Positions 17,203 through 27,388 of a stretch of 48,557 nt of DNA are shown here, in pieces. A program made the translations under genes and the position numbers. Every line of letters begins with the position of its first letter. The first letter of the stretch is position 1. Under the pieces are notes generated by a model, which worked only from the letters and a program-made list of their open reading frames with translations, was not told the DNA's origin and made no database searches. The stretch is from an uncultured Bacteroidaceae bacterium (GTDB lineage: Bacteria > Bacteroidota > Bacteroidia > Bacteroidales > Bacteroidaceae). Location of the stretch: assembly GCA_905234745.1 (NCBI GenBank), contig CAJOJD010000002.1, positions 166,049 through 214,605 on the forward strand, given 5' to 3'.

Positions 17203-18009
17203 TTATCCTATTATGTGGTTTACGGCCAGTTCATCTACCAGAGCGGCTATATCGGCATCGCTGTCGCCGTAACGCTTGCTCTCCTTGGCCTGGAATACTA
17301 TGTTCTCTATCTTCTTTACCTTGGTGGGTGAACCTGACAGTCCGCACTTGGCGGGATCTGCATTGACATCGGCCACGGTCCATGCGGGAACCTCGTAGTT
17401 CTTGCGGCCCATCAGCAACTTGGCGTTACGCGGGCGGCAGGGGGCTGCGCTTCCGTTCACGGTCAGTACGCAGGGCAGCGGAGCCTTCACGGTCTCCACG
17501 CCTCCGGTTATGACGCGCTTTACGGTCACGGACTTACTGTCCATATCCAGTACTTCCTCAACGTAGGTTATCTGGTTCAGGCCAAGTTTCTCGGCCACCT
17601 GAGGACCCACCTGGGCAGTATCACCGTCAATGGCCTGACGTCCACCTATTATTATATCGTACTTGCCTATCTTGCGGATTGCGGTTGACAGGGCATATGA
17701 TGTTGCAAGGGTATCGGCTCCTGCAAACAGACGGTCGGTCAGAAGATAACCTCCATCGGCACCGCGATAAACGCCCTCCATCACTATCTCTTTTGCTCTC
17801 TCAGGACCCATTGTGAGCATTGTCACTGTGCTGCCGGGAAAACGGTCCTTGATGGCAAGGGCCTGCTCCAGGGCATTGAGGTCCTCCGGGTTGAACACTG
17901 CCGGAAGTGCGGCACGATTTATGGTGCCATCGGCATTCATGGCGTCCTTACCAACCTGACGGGTATCGGGCACCTGCTTTGCCAAAACAATAATATTGAA
18001 GTTATCCAT
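17203..18009 (-). CDS. etfB: Electron transfer flavoprotein beta subunit
   Basis: 268 residues. It starts with I-I-V-L-A-K-Q-V-P-D-T, typical of EtfB, and has N-P-E-D-L-N-A-L-E-Q-A and G-R-Q-A-I-D-G-D-T-A-Q-V-G-P. It forms the heterodimer with EtfA. First gene of the etfB-etfA-acyl-CoA dehydrogenase unit. A promoter box ends only 9 bases before the ATG, so the transcript is predicted to have almost no leader. Confidence 0.94.
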   Translation of the reverse strand: MDNFNIIVLAKQVPDTRQVGKDAMNADGTINRAALPAVFNPEDLNALEQALAIKDRFPGSTVTMLTMGPERAKEIVMEGVYRGADGGYLLTDRLFAGADTLATSYALSTAIRKIGKYDIIIGGRQAIDGDTAQVGPQVAEKLGLNQITYVEEVLDMDSKSVTVKRVITGGVETVKAPLPCVLTVNGSAAPCRPRNAKLLMGRKNYEVPAWTVADVNADPAKCGLSGSPTKVKKIENIVFQAKESKRYGDSDADIAALVDELAVNHIIG

Positions 18010-18017
18010 AGAGGCTG

Positions 18018-18025
18018 CAAAGATA
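18018..18025 (-). promoter_or_regulatory. Candidate -7 promoter box for etfB
   Basis: TATCTTTG on the minus strand, with the last base 9 nt before the etfB ATG (18009). This geometry predicts a leader of only a few bases. Confidence 0.5.
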
Positions 18026-18061
18026 CGGATTAACGGCCCGGTGGATGGTTTGTGCTAATCA

Positions 18062-18107
18062 CAAAACGAAGCGTTTTGCACAGTTTTTCTTATTTTGTAA
18101 ACTGTGC
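18062..18107 (-). terminator. Tandem hairpins between the HAD gene and etfB
   Basis: A perfect 9-bp inverted repeat GCACAGTTT (18078-18086) and AAACTGTGC (18099-18107) lies just after the minus-strand HAD gene stop, followed by a second hairpin CAAAACG-AAG-CGTTTTG (18062-18078) ending in T-rich sequence. Probably ends the HAD transcript. Confidence 0.55.
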
Positions 18108-18113
18108 TGAGCG

Positions 18114-18971
18114 TCAGTCCTCAAGCATGGATTTTTGGTTGCGACGCTCTAGATAATGGAAATCAGAGTCGGTCTTGACCTTTGCTATAGTGGCAATCAC
18201 GGCGTTGTACAACTCGCTGCCCTCGCGGTAATCACCCGGACAGGCAAAGTTCACACGGCCGCGGTGAACCAGGTTCTCGGCCTGACCACGGCTGTTCTCA
18301 TTATTAGGTTTGTAGATTGCTATTGAGTGACCGCCTTCGGTCTTTACTATGCGCATGCTGGGGATATCGGTCTCTCCGTCACCCAGATAAATCATGTTCT
18401 GGAACGGGACGGGACGGCCTTCATCGGGCATGGAATCGTTTATCTTGGCATTCTCCCAGATGTTGTAGATTCCCTTGTTTATCATGAATATGAACTGGGT
18501 CTTGGAGGTAAAATCCACTGCCACTGCGGGCCATACTGCCGCATCGTTTTCATACATGAATGAGCAGGCGTATATCTTCTTGAAGTACTTTGCTATACTC
18601 GTACCCTCTATGAGTTCCTTAAGGCCCGATGAGATTATGTAGTGCTCTACGTTTACTCCCATCTCGGCGCCCTTACGGTTTATCAGCTCAAACCACTGCT
18701 CCACTCCGGGAAAGAACCCTATTCCGCGACCGAACTCCACGAACTGCTGGCGGCGGATGCTGATACCGTTCTCCTGTGCCTTATCAACCATGAGTTTCAT
18801 ATAGGCCAGTATGGTACTGGACTGCTGTTTCTCGGCCAGTCCGTGCGATGCCTTCCAGAATGACTCCTTATCGGTCAGTCCTATTGCATCCATAAAGTCA
18901 TACTCCTGCATATATGACGGTGACAATGTTCCGTCAAAATCATACATCAAGGCTACTGTGGGTCTTTCCAT
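18114..18971 (-). CDS. HAD-superfamily hydrolase (phosphatase-like)
   Basis: About 285 residues from the chosen ATG at 18971. The HAD motif I is M-Y-D-F-D-G-T-L-S near the N-terminus, motif II the I-I-S-S-G-L-K-E-L segment, and motif IV Y-L-G-D-G-E-T-D-I-P-S-M. A cap of about 80 residues sits between motifs I and II, as in phosphoserine-phosphatase-like HADs. The frame stays open to 19043, but those 24 residues are atypical and a promoter box at 18993-19000 lies inside them, which supports 18971. Substrate unknown. Confidence 0.82.
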   Translation of the reverse strand: MERPTVALMYDFDGTLSPSYMQEYDFMDAIGLTDKESFWKASHGLAEKQQSSTILAYMKLMVDKAQENGISIRRQQFVEFGRGIGFFPGVEQWFELINRKGAEMGVNVEHYIISSGLKELIEGTSIAKYFKKIYACSFMYENDAAVWPAVAVDFTSKTQFIFMINKGIYNIWENAKINDSMPDEGRPVPFQNMIYLGDGETDIPSMRIVKTEGGHSIAIYKPNNENSRGQAENLVHRGRVNFACPGDYREGSELYNAVIATIAKVKTDSDFHYLERRNQKSMLED

Positions 18972-18992
18972 ACTGTTCTGCTTTAAGGAATA

Positions 18993-19000
18993 CAAAGATA
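18993..19000 (-). promoter_or_regulatory. Candidate -7 promoter box for the HAD hydrolase gene
   Basis: TATCTTTG on the minus strand, 22 bases before the preferred ATG at 18971; it decides between that start and the longer frame. Confidence 0.45.
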
Positions 19001-19065
19001 AATATAAACTATGTATTGTGTTACGGAATGAACAGGTATACAATAGGGACGTTTCACCTTGTATC

Positions 19066-20346
19066 TTACAGACAATCAGTTTGAGTCTTGATATATGGCG
19101 AGATTATTTCCTTCCATACTGTCTTTACCTGTGGCTCAGTGGATTTGTTTTGGAAAGACAACACCGTATCAGCTATTTCCTGCACAATATCTTTTGCACC
19201 ACTAATGTCATTGCCTTCTGCTAATCTGATGAATTGGGGCATAGTGATATTTCTGTTGCATTCTTCAATTGTCATGGCATGTCTGTCACTACGGAACGGA
19301 TTCTGCAGATTTACGGTGAATGTCACATCGTATGCCGGTGACATATTCCATTTGCCATCGGGTGTCAAGATAAATGAGAAGTTCTTGTCATGGTCATCAC
19401 ATACCCCTGTAAGGTAATTGAACACCACCCTTCGGAACATTTGGTCTATCTGGCCAGCCGGAAGATGCAGCATACGGCAGATCCTGAAGATATCTTCATA
19501 AGAATAAACAGGCCCGCACAATGACTGTAGGGTGGCAGTGTGTTGTTTCTGTCCGTTTTTTCTGTCAAATCTTTCTGTCAGAAAATGATTGACTCCCTGA
19601 ACCGGCAGTAATAGTGATTTCTCCATTGTTATTCCACAACTCTTGGCCATCAGATAATAGTTGTACTCCACTTCGGCAGTCGGCCAGTTATCTGAATCAC
19701 GGAACTTGAGGATATACTGCGTAAAATTGTCAGGAAGCAGTACCTGTCCAGATCTGACCTCTTTCGTATCCCAATCAATTGCAACAATAGCTTTAGGATG
19801 TTGCCCTCCGGCACTCATTCCAACTGACATCAAATCATTTATACGTGTATCCGATGACAATTCAATTGAAACATCCTCTCTGGATTCCTGTATAGCTCTT
19901 GCCAATGAATAGAGTTCATCAAGTAGAATGACATCATCAGTAGCATGGCTATATAGTTGCGGTTCAAATTCAAAAGCTCCCATTCCGCGGCTTCCGATGA
20001 ATGCAAGTTTATCAACAGAACTTATTTCTGACCTGTGCAAATGATTCTTCTCTATCCAGGCAGAGAAGACCTTATTGCCCCAATCATCCGGTAGAGAACC
20101 GCTCAGAAATCTTGGCAGGCCATCATATTCTGTGGCTCTACATAAATCTGACAGACCTTTTTGAACAATGTATTTAGAAAGGCTGTATGGACCCAGAGGA
20201 TCTGGATCCAGTCCTAAATGATGAAAGTCTGGATTAAAAGACACTACTGCACCCAGTTTCCCGAACCTGGGTTTATATCCGCCTCTCCATTCAAGCAGAC
20301 AGACCTCATGTCCCCACAATCTAACGCTTACTATATTGTTTTTCAT
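19066..20346 (-). CDS. hipA: HipA-family serine/threonine kinase (toxin of a HipBA module)
   Basis: 426 residues, close to full-length HipA. Visible features: N-terminal HipA-type domain with S-G-S-L-P-D-D-W-G (82-90); the glycine-rich loop M-S-A-G-G-Q-H-P-K (177-185); the ATP lysine in Y-I-L-K-F (Lys214); L-T-E-R-F-D-R near 256-262; the catalytic loop C-D-D-H-D-K-N (Asp317); and the metal aspartate in S-P-A-Y-D (Asp340). All key kinase residues are kept, so the enzyme looks active. HipA toxins phosphorylate targets such as glutamyl-tRNA synthetase and cause growth arrest. The start shares one base with the hipB stop (TAATG). DNA here is visibly AT-richer than the flanking genes. Confidence 0.9.
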   Translation of the reverse strand: MKNNIVSVRLWGHEVCLLEWRGGYKPRFGKLGAVVSFNPDFHHLGLDPDPLGPYSLSKYIVQKGLSDLCRATEYDGLPRFLSGSLPDDWGNKVFSAWIEKNHLHRSEISSVDKLAFIGSRGMGAFEFEPQLYSHATDDVILLDELYSLARAIQESREDVSIELSSDTRINDLMSVGMSAGGQHPKAIVAIDWDTKEVRSGQVLLPDNFTQYILKFRDSDNWPTAEVEYNYYLMAKSCGITMEKSLLLPVQGVNHFLTERFDRKNGQKQHTATLQSLCGPVYSYEDIFRICRMLHLPAGQIDQMFRRVVFNYLTGVCDDHDKNFSFILTPDGKWNMSPAYDVTFTVNLQNPFRSDRHAMTIEECNRNITMPQFIRLAEGNDISGAKDIVQEIADTVLSFQNKSTEPQVKTVWKEIISPYIKTQTDCL

Positions 20347-20672
20347 TATTTTCTCTTGCTTGCTCTTTGTCTTTGATTACGTATTGAGCGTTTGTCATAC
20401 AGGCTTTCCGGCATATCAGGGATGACATCAGCAATGTTTTCAAGTAACTGTAAGGCACGCATAAGTGCAATGAATTTGTTAAGTCCAATGGAACCGAACT
20501 CTCCACTTTCAAAACGCACCAATGTCATAACAGAAACTCCGCTCTGTTCTGATACTTCCTTTTGGGTAAGATTCAGAGCGATTCTATAATGTTTGAACCT
20601 CTTTCCAAGATCAACGGATATGTCACTGTTTGACAATCCGTACAATTCCAGATCCTCAATTGTATTATTCAT
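20346..20672 (-). CDS. hipB: HipB-like XRE-family antitoxin/repressor
   Basis: About 108 residues from ATG 20672 (an upstream in-frame ATG at 20687 lies on the far side of the promoter box). The helix-turn-helix spans roughly residues 20-75: F-K-H-Y-R-I-A-L-N-L-T-Q-K-E-V-S-E-Q-S-G-V-S and T-L-V-R-F-E-S-G. The C-terminal tail is basic (R-N-Q-R-Q-R-A-S-K-R-K). It is expected to bind its own promoter with HipA and neutralise it. Order hipB-hipA with a 1-bp overlap is standard for these modules. Confidence 0.87.
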   Translation of the reverse strand: MNNTIEDLELYGLSNSDISVDLGKRFKHYRIALNLTQKEVSEQSGVSVMTLVRFESGEFGSIGLNKFIALMRALQLLENIADVIPDMPESLYDKRSIRNQRQRASKRK

Positions 20673-20676
20673 GGTG

Positions 20677-20684
20677 CAAATATA
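20677..20684 (-). promoter_or_regulatory. Candidate -7 promoter box for hipBA
   Basis: TATATTTG on the minus strand ends 5 bases before the ATG at 20672, predicting a leaderless transcript. AT-rich upstream DNA with TTTGTTTG is a possible -33 region. HipB operators would be expected here but no clear palindrome is visible. Confidence 0.4.
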
Positions 20685-20803
20685 CAAATATGATTAGTTA
20701 CAAACAAATATTTATATTAATTTTTCAGATACGATATACTAACGCTACAAAACTGTTGCATTTGAATTTGGATCTCCGGGATATCAGATCTATTAGGCAA
20801 CTG

Positions 20804-22048
20804 TCAAGGTATAAGCAGAGAAGAATCTCCGTAACTCAGGAATCTGAATCCATTAGTTAGGGCGTAATCATATATCTTTTTCCAGTCGCCGTTTACAAAG
20901 GCCGATACCAGCAGAAGCAGAGTGCTCTGGGGCTGGTGGAAATTGGTGACCATCATCTTGACGATGTGGTATTTGTAACCCGGCGCAATGATAATCTGAG
21001 TGCTTGTCTTAAGCACATCCAAATGATGACGGTCCAGGTAATCCAGTATCTGCTGGAGAGCTTGGACCGATGTCATATCGGGCTCCGTCTCATAAGGAGT
21101 CCACTGGTTCACATGCATCTCCTCCTCGGTGGCATCGGGATGAGTGCTTAGATAAACGCCGATATAATAAAGGCTCTCAATGGTGCGGACCGATGTAGTG
21201 CCAACTGCAATAGTCTCACCGCCATGGGCAATCAGTTTCTCAATAGTGCTACGCTTTACCGCAATGAACTCGGTATGCATCTCATGCCCGCTGATTTCCT
21301 CCGATTTCACCGGACGGAAAGTACCCGCACCGACATGCAGAGTCAGCTCCTCCCGGTCAATCCCATGAGCATCCAGATCCTGAAGAACCCGCTCCGTAAA
21401 GTGCAGACCCGCAGTAGGAGCAGCAACGCTACCCTTAATCTTGGAATAAACAGTCTGATAAGTAGTCTTATCGCTCTCCTGTGACTCCCTGTTTAAGTAA
21501 GGAGGAATAGGAATCTCACCCGCAGCCTCAAGCAACTCAGCCCAACTTACACCACCGTCCCAACAGAAGTCAATCCTGTGACTGGTTCCATGAAGAGCCC
21601 CGCGACGGGCCTCAAGAGTTATTGTCTTATCGCCAATCTGAACAGTATTGCGCAGTACAGGAGTATCCTCCTTCCAACGTTTAAGGTTGCCCACCAGGCA
21701 ATACCAGGAGCACCGCTCAGTCTGAGTAAACATAACCTGATAATCCGACGGATCAGCCGGTTCCAGAAGGAAAATCTCAATCAAAGCCCCGGTAGATTTA
21801 GGCCCACCCGTAGCCTCTTTCCTGAAATGAAGCCGAGCCTGAATAACCTTGGTGTTATTGAACACCATCATAGCCCCCGCCGGCAGATACTCAGGAAGAT
21901 TACGGAAAACATCCTCACTAACCTCCCCATGCCTGTACACCAACAGCTTGGAACTGTCCCTCTCAGCCAAAGGAAACTTAGCAATACGCTCATCCGGCAA
22001 CGGATAATTAAACTCGCTAATCTTAATATGTTTTACCGCATCTTCCAT
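20804..22048 (-). CDS. queA: tRNA preQ1(34) S-adenosylmethionine ribosyltransferase-isomerase QueA
   Basis: 414 residues. It transfers and isomerises ribose from SAM to preQ1 in tRNA, the penultimate step to queuosine. Motifs: F-N-Y-P-L-P-D-E-R-I-A near the start, F-N-N-T-K-V-I-Q-A-R-L, G-E-I-P-I-P-P-Y-L, V-A-A-P-T-A-G-L-H-F-T and V-T-N-F-H-Q-P-Q-S-T-L-L-L-L-V. It is somewhat longer than the usual 340-350, as in Bacteroidetes QueA, which carry insertions. The promoter box ends 11 bases before the ATG. It stands alone between hipBA and comF. Confidence 0.95.
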   Translation of the reverse strand: MEDAVKHIKISEFNYPLPDERIAKFPLAERDSSKLLVYRHGEVSEDVFRNLPEYLPAGAMMVFNNTKVIQARLHFRKEATGGPKSTGALIEIFLLEPADPSDYQVMFTQTERCSWYCLVGNLKRWKEDTPVLRNTVQIGDKTITLEARRGALHGTSHRIDFCWDGGVSWAELLEAAGEIPIPPYLNRESQESDKTTYQTVYSKIKGSVAAPTAGLHFTERVLQDLDAHGIDREELTLHVGAGTFRPVKSEEISGHEMHTEFIAVKRSTIEKLIAHGGETIAVGTTSVRTIESLYYIGVYLSTHPDATEEEMHVNQWTPYETEPDMTSVQALQQILDYLDRHHLDVLKTSTQIIIAPGYKYHIVKMMVTNFHQPQSTLLLLVSAFVNGDWKKIYDYALTNGFRFLSYGDSSLLIP

Positions 22049-22058
22049 ATTCGGGCCA

Positions 22059-22066
22059 CAAAGATA
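22059..22066 (-). promoter_or_regulatory. Candidate -7 promoter box for queA
   Basis: TATCTTTG on the minus strand, 11 bases from the queA ATG; predicts a leader of about 5 bases. Confidence 0.48.
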
Positions 22067-22098
22067 GCAAATTATGATGAAGCTTCATTTTGCAGAAG

Positions 22099-22310
22099 CC
22101 AAACCTTCAGTTTTGGGAGCGTTAGTGGAGAGGCGTTGGGAGGGGCCCACGGAGGATCCCGTTAAGAACGGCGCATGTATGACGAACGTTAGGCCCCGAA
22201 GGGGACTATAAGGAGGAGTTCGACGTTTAGGGTCCGGAGGGGTCCCGAGTAGACTCGGAACGTCGTCTCCCAAAACTGAGGGTTTGGCGGAGTGTAGTTT
22301 TGACGTCAAT
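22099..22310. repeat. Palindrome-rich intergenic repeat element, copy 2
   Basis: Terminal inverted repeat of 21 bp with one mismatch (22099-22119 and 22267-22287, CCAAACC...TTTTGGGAG). The interior has small hairpins, for example CCGAG-TAGA-CTCGG near 22246-22259 and TAGGCCCCGAAGGGGACTA. The segment 22294-22310 is identical to 1013-1029 of the other element and lies the same way round, just past the stop of a minus-strand gene (comF). No gene is supported in this 296-bp gap. Possibly a non-autonomous mobile or structured transcribed element. Confidence 0.55.
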
Positions 22311-22344
22311 ACCCCCAAAAAATAATCCGGAATGCGTTCCCCAG

Positions 22345-23067
22345 TTAGTCCGCCACAGCCAGAGTAAAAACACTAACTTTAATGTCAGGTATTGTGTTCT
22401 CTATAACATCAATAAGAGAGCAAAGCGTAGCACCGGTGGTAATGACATCATCGACGATGAGAATATGTTTTCCCTGCAGTGCCGCGATATCGGACACCTG
22501 AAACAGGTTCTGAGCATTGTTCCAACGCTGGTATTTGCCCAAACCCGCCTGCTTTGAATGAGCCTTGACACACTTCACCGCATTACTGACAATGGGAAGA
22601 CCAGTAGCCTTGCGAATACCCTTTGCAATGAACGAGCACTGGTTATACCCGCGCCTAATCTCCTTCCAATAAGTGATAGGCATAGGGACTATGCAGTCAA
22701 TCCCCTCAAAGAATCCCTTGGAAAGAAGTTCCTGAGCCCCAATCCGAGCCAGCCACACCCCCACCTTAGGATGCCGCCAATACTTAAGATGAAACAGGAT
22801 ATTCCGATAATCACTCTCCTTGCTGTAATGAAGCACCGAAGCCGCCCGGACCAGACTCTTCTCAGTAAGCAGCAACTTCTCAGTAGTATTAAGAATCTCC
22901 GCACGGTATTCCAACCGCGGCATACCCAGAAAACAAGTTACGCAAAGCTGCTCCTCGGAAGGATCGAGCCTGTGCCCGCAAACCTTGCAGTAATGCGGAA
23001 AGACAAACTCAAACAGCTTACGTACAAGTCCCGGGCGCCTGACCCCCCCGACTCCATAATCAATCAT
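22345..23067 (-). CDS. ComF family phosphoribosyltransferase-like protein
   Basis: About 240 residues. An N-terminal zinc-finger-like part, C-K-V-C-G-H-R-L ... L-C-V-T-C, is followed by a phosphoribosyltransferase domain with P-M-P-I-T-Y-W-K-E-I-R-R-G-Y-N-Q and the PRPP-loop motif I-L-I-V-D-D-V-I-T-T-G-A-T. This is the ComF/GntX layout, linked to DNA uptake in some bacteria and of uncertain role elsewhere. I chose ATG 23067, which overlaps the recX stop by 8 bp; an ATG at 23115 would extend deeper into recX. Last gene of the chain from groES. Confidence 0.88.
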   Translation of the reverse strand: MIDYGVGGVRRPGLVRKLFEFVFPHYCKVCGHRLDPSEEQLCVTCFLGMPRLEYRAEILNTTEKLLLTEKSLVRAASVLHYSKESDYRNILFHLKYWRHPKVGVWLARIGAQELLSKGFFEGIDCIVPMPITYWKEIRRGYNQCSFIAKGIRKATGLPIVSNAVKCVKAHSKQAGLGKYQRWNNAQNLFQVSDIAALQGKHILIVDDVITTGATLCSLIDVIENTIPDIKVSVFTLAVAD

Positions 23068-23524
23068 CAAAGGAGTCCTGCAGATCCAGAACCTTGCGCA
23101 CCAAAGCCGGCTCATACCCGCGGGAGCAGACGGATTTCATGGTTTTCATCCTGCGCTCATAATCTGTAGCGCCCTTCGTGAGACGTAAACGGGACTTCAC
23201 CACCTCGCGCAAAGCCGACATATACTCATCCTCATCAATGCCGGCCATAGCCTCATCGGCCACAGCCCCGGGAATACGTTTCTGCCACAGAGCCTGGGCA
23301 ATCTTGACCCGCCCCCACTTTGCAAAACGCACCTTGTCATGCACCAGAGCCCGCGCATATCGGCCCTCATCGACATAACCCTCCTTTACAAGATGTTTAA
23401 GGATACTCTCAATGTCCGGTTTCTCGGCGCCATGCCGTTCCAGCATAGCCCTAACCTCCGAGCAGCAGTGCTCCGCCCCCGAGCAGTACCGCTCGGCCAG
23501 TGTCTTTCCTTCAGATTCAGTCAT
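23060..23524 (-). CDS. recX: Regulatory protein RecX
   Basis: 154 residues of small helical repeats: L-A-E-R-Y-C-S at the N-terminus, I-L-K-H-L-V-K-E-G-Y-V-D-E-G-R-Y-A-R-A, and R-F-A-K-W-G-R-V-K-I, typical of RecX, which binds RecA filaments and limits their activity. recA is not in the window. It overlaps prmC by 4 bp upstream and comF downstream, so it is embedded in the operon. Confidence 0.85.
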   Translation of the reverse strand: MTESEGKTLAERYCSGAEHCCSEVRAMLERHGAEKPDIESILKHLVKEGYVDEGRYARALVHDKVRFAKWGRVKIAQALWQKRIPGAVADEAMAGIDEDEYMSALREVVKSRLRLTKGATDYERRMKTMKSVCSRGYEPALVRKVLDLQDSFDD

Positions 23525-24342
23525 AGTATAGCTTTTATCATGCGCAGTTTCCCGAAAATGTCACTGCGCAGTTCAACATTATGATAGCCCCACTGCTCCA
23601 GCATAGCCTTCAGGGCCGATGCCTCCAGCGGGTTGATTTCAAAATAAAGTGCGCCTCCCGATACTAGAGCCTTCTTTCCGTACTCTGCGATAGCACGGTA
23701 AAACAGAAGCGGATCAGAGTCCGGTACAAAAAGGGCAGTATGAGGTTCATGTTCCAGAACCGTATCCTCCATCTGAGCCTTCTCGGATTCCAAAACATAG
23801 GGAGGATTACTGACAATCACATTGAACCTGCAATCAGGTTCAGCATTGAGGATATCCACTTTGCGAAACTCAACCTCTGTGCCGTTAAGAGTGTTATTCC
23901 CGCGAGCCACCTCAAGAGCGCCGTCGCTGATATCCCAGCCATGAACCATCCAACCCGGATGTCTGTGAGCCAGACTTATGGCAATGCATCCGCTGCCGGT
24001 ACCCACATCCAGAAGAGAACCGCCGGGAGCCGCATCCTGAGCCACCCACTCCACAAGCCCGGCAGTCTCCGGGCGAGGTATCAGCACGCGACTGTCAACC
24101 TTGAAAGTAAGTCCGCAGAACGGGGTGGAACCAATCACATACTGCAAAGGCTCACCCTTAGCCAAACGCGCCAAAGCCTCGTCCAGTTTTACAGTATCTA
24201 TGGAAACTTTCTCTTTGGTATAAAACGAGACGGCACTGATGCCCAGATATTCCAGACACAGTGCCTTCTTTATGGATTCAAGCTCTGCCGCAGCATACCG
24301 GCCACCCAAAGCACCTTCTATGCGCTGCAGAATCTCTTTCAT
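23521..24342 (-). CDS. prmC: Peptide chain release factor N5-glutamine methyltransferase PrmC (HemK)
   Basis: 273 residues. SAM-binding motif L-L-D-V-G-T-G-S-G-C-I-A-I-S and the catalytic N-P-P-Y (V-S-N-P-P-Y-V-L) mark the HemK/PrmC family, with the N-terminal domain motif L-L-I-P-R-P-E-T-like (V-L-I-P-R-P-E-T-A-G-L-V). It methylates the GGQ glutamine of release factors. It starts 4 bp after the deoD stop and overlaps recX by 4 bp. Confidence 0.95.
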   Translation of the reverse strand: MKEILQRIEGALGGRYAAAELESIKKALCLEYLGISAVSFYTKEKVSIDTVKLDEALARLAKGEPLQYVIGSTPFCGLTFKVDSRVLIPRPETAGLVEWVAQDAAPGGSLLDVGTGSGCIAISLAHRHPGWMVHGWDISDGALEVARGNNTLNGTEVEFRKVDILNAEPDCRFNVIVSNPPYVLESEKAQMEDTVLEHEPHTALFVPDSDPLLFYRAIAEYGKKALVSGGALYFEINPLEASALKAMLEQWGYHNVELRSDIFGKLRMIKAIL

Positions 24343-24346
24343 AAGG

Positions 24347-25060
24347 TTATGCTATTTCCAACGCCACCTTCATCATGTTGGTGAAGCTGCTTCGGCGCTC
24401 CTCGGTCGAAGCATACTTGCGGTGAACCAGCTGGTCCGATATGGTGCAGATGGTAAGCGCCTTCTTGCCTGCTGCAGCGGCATTGATGTAAAGTCCGGCA
24501 GCTTCCATCTCGACAGCCTTCACACCGAACTTACCCCACTCCATCTGCCTGTCTGATTCGTCGTAGAACACATCGGCACTGTAGATATTGCCCACCTGGA
24601 ACGGAAAACCATTCTCGCGGGCCACCTGAGCAGCTTTTTCAAGCAGTTCAAAGCTTGCTATCGGAGCGAACTTGGCGGGGAAACCGTACTGGTGACCGTA
24701 ATCAGAGTCCGTGCAGGCAGCCTGCGCAAAGAGCATATCGCCTATCTGCATATCGGGACTCAATGCACCGGCTGTTCCAACCCTTATGATGTTCTCAACA
24801 TCAAAGAAGTTGAACAGCTCATAGGAGTAGATTCCGATTGAAGGAATACCCATTCCGTGACCCATAACCGATACTCGCTTGCCGTTGTAGTAACCGGTAT
24901 ATCCCAGCATTCCGCGGACTTCGTTGAAAAGCACCGGATCAGTCAGGTACTTCTCGGCAATGAACTTGGCGCGGAGCGGATCGCCGCACATGATAACAGT
25001 CTTGGCTACATCATCATACTGCGCTGCAATATGAGCCGTGGGGGTATCTTCTCTACTCAT
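24347..25060 (-). CDS. deoD: Purine-nucleoside phosphorylase, DeoD type
   Basis: 237 residues, the length of hexameric (DeoD) nucleoside phosphorylases. Motifs: M-C-G-D-P-L-R-A-K-F near residue 30, G-H-G-M-G-I-P-S, I-R-V-G-T-A-G-A-L, V-E-M-E-A-A-G-L-Y and the base-binding I-S-D-Q. It splits purine nucleosides with phosphate to free base and ribose 1-phosphate for salvage. It lies 4 bp after purN, which places de novo synthesis and salvage of purines side by side. Confidence 0.95.
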   Translation of the reverse strand: MSREDTPTAHIAAQYDDVAKTVIMCGDPLRAKFIAEKYLTDPVLFNEVRGMLGYTGYYNGKRVSVMGHGMGIPSIGIYSYELFNFFDVENIIRVGTAGALSPDMQIGDMLFAQAACTDSDYGHQYGFPAKFAPIASFELLEKAAQVARENGFPFQVGNIYSADVFYDESDRQMEWGKFGVKAVEMEAAGLYINAAAAGKKALTICTISDQLVHRKYASTEERRSSFTNMMKVALEIA

Positions 25061-25064
25061 AAGC

Positions 25065-25735
25065 TTATAATTTTTCCTCGAGTGCCGGTGAAACCAGGCA
25101 ACCCTCTATGAAATCAGTCTTCTTTACTTTGTGCTGTGCCGGTGCTACGTACACCTTATGGCCCTCAACACTTATACGTCCTTCCGAGAACCACTGCAGG
25201 GCCTGCGGAAAAATGCGGTGCTCCATACGGTGAATCTGCGCCTCCAACTCATCAACGGTTCCGTTTACCGGAACGCCCGCCTGAATTATCACTGGACCCG
25301 CATCCAACTCCGGAGTAACCAGATGAACCGAGCAACCCGTAATCCTCACACCATGCTCGTATGCATCGGCAATAGCCGTAGCACCCTTAAAGCTCGGCAG
25401 TAGTGCCGGATGCAGATTCAGTATCCTTCCCTCAAAAGCATTCACGAACACCTCACTCAGAATCCTCATCCAACCAGCCAAAGCAATAGTGTCAACATCA
25501 TACTTCTTAAGGGCCTCAACCACCAGAGCATCATACTCAGCCCGATTTCGATGTCCCTTAGAAGGAATAATCTCAACAGGTACTCCCAACTTGCGCGCAC
25601 GCTCAATAACGCCAGCATCCTCCCTGTTGGTAAGCACCACCTTAACATCCGCATCTAAACGGTTCGAGCGCACAGACTCAATAATAGCCTGTGCGTTCGT
25701 TCCGTTAGCCGATGCTAATATAGCTAATTTTATCA

Positions 25736-25736
<1 letters not shown>
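25065..25736 (-). CDS. purN: Phosphoribosylglycinamide formyltransferase PurN
   Basis: 223 residues, longer than the usual 190-210 because of a lysine-containing C-terminal tail. The core has I-L-A-S-A-N-G-T-N-A near the start, I-L-N-L-H-P-A-L-L-P-S-F-K-G (catalytic Asn/His) and T-P-E-L-D-A-G-P-V-I. It formylates GAR with 10-formyl-THF, step 3 of purine synthesis. The usual S-G-x-G-S/T-N phosphate loop reads S-A-N-G-T-N here. Its ATG shares one base with the groEL stop (TAATG), an unusual coupling to a chaperone gene. Confidence 0.9.
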
Positions 25737-27385
<1,649 letters not shown>

Positions 27386-27388
27386 TTA

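Noticed and set aside
22049-22344. Riboswitch upstream of queA (preQ1-type)
   Set aside because: The queA promoter box lies only 11 bases from its start, leaving no room for a leader; the structured region lies upstream of the promoter.
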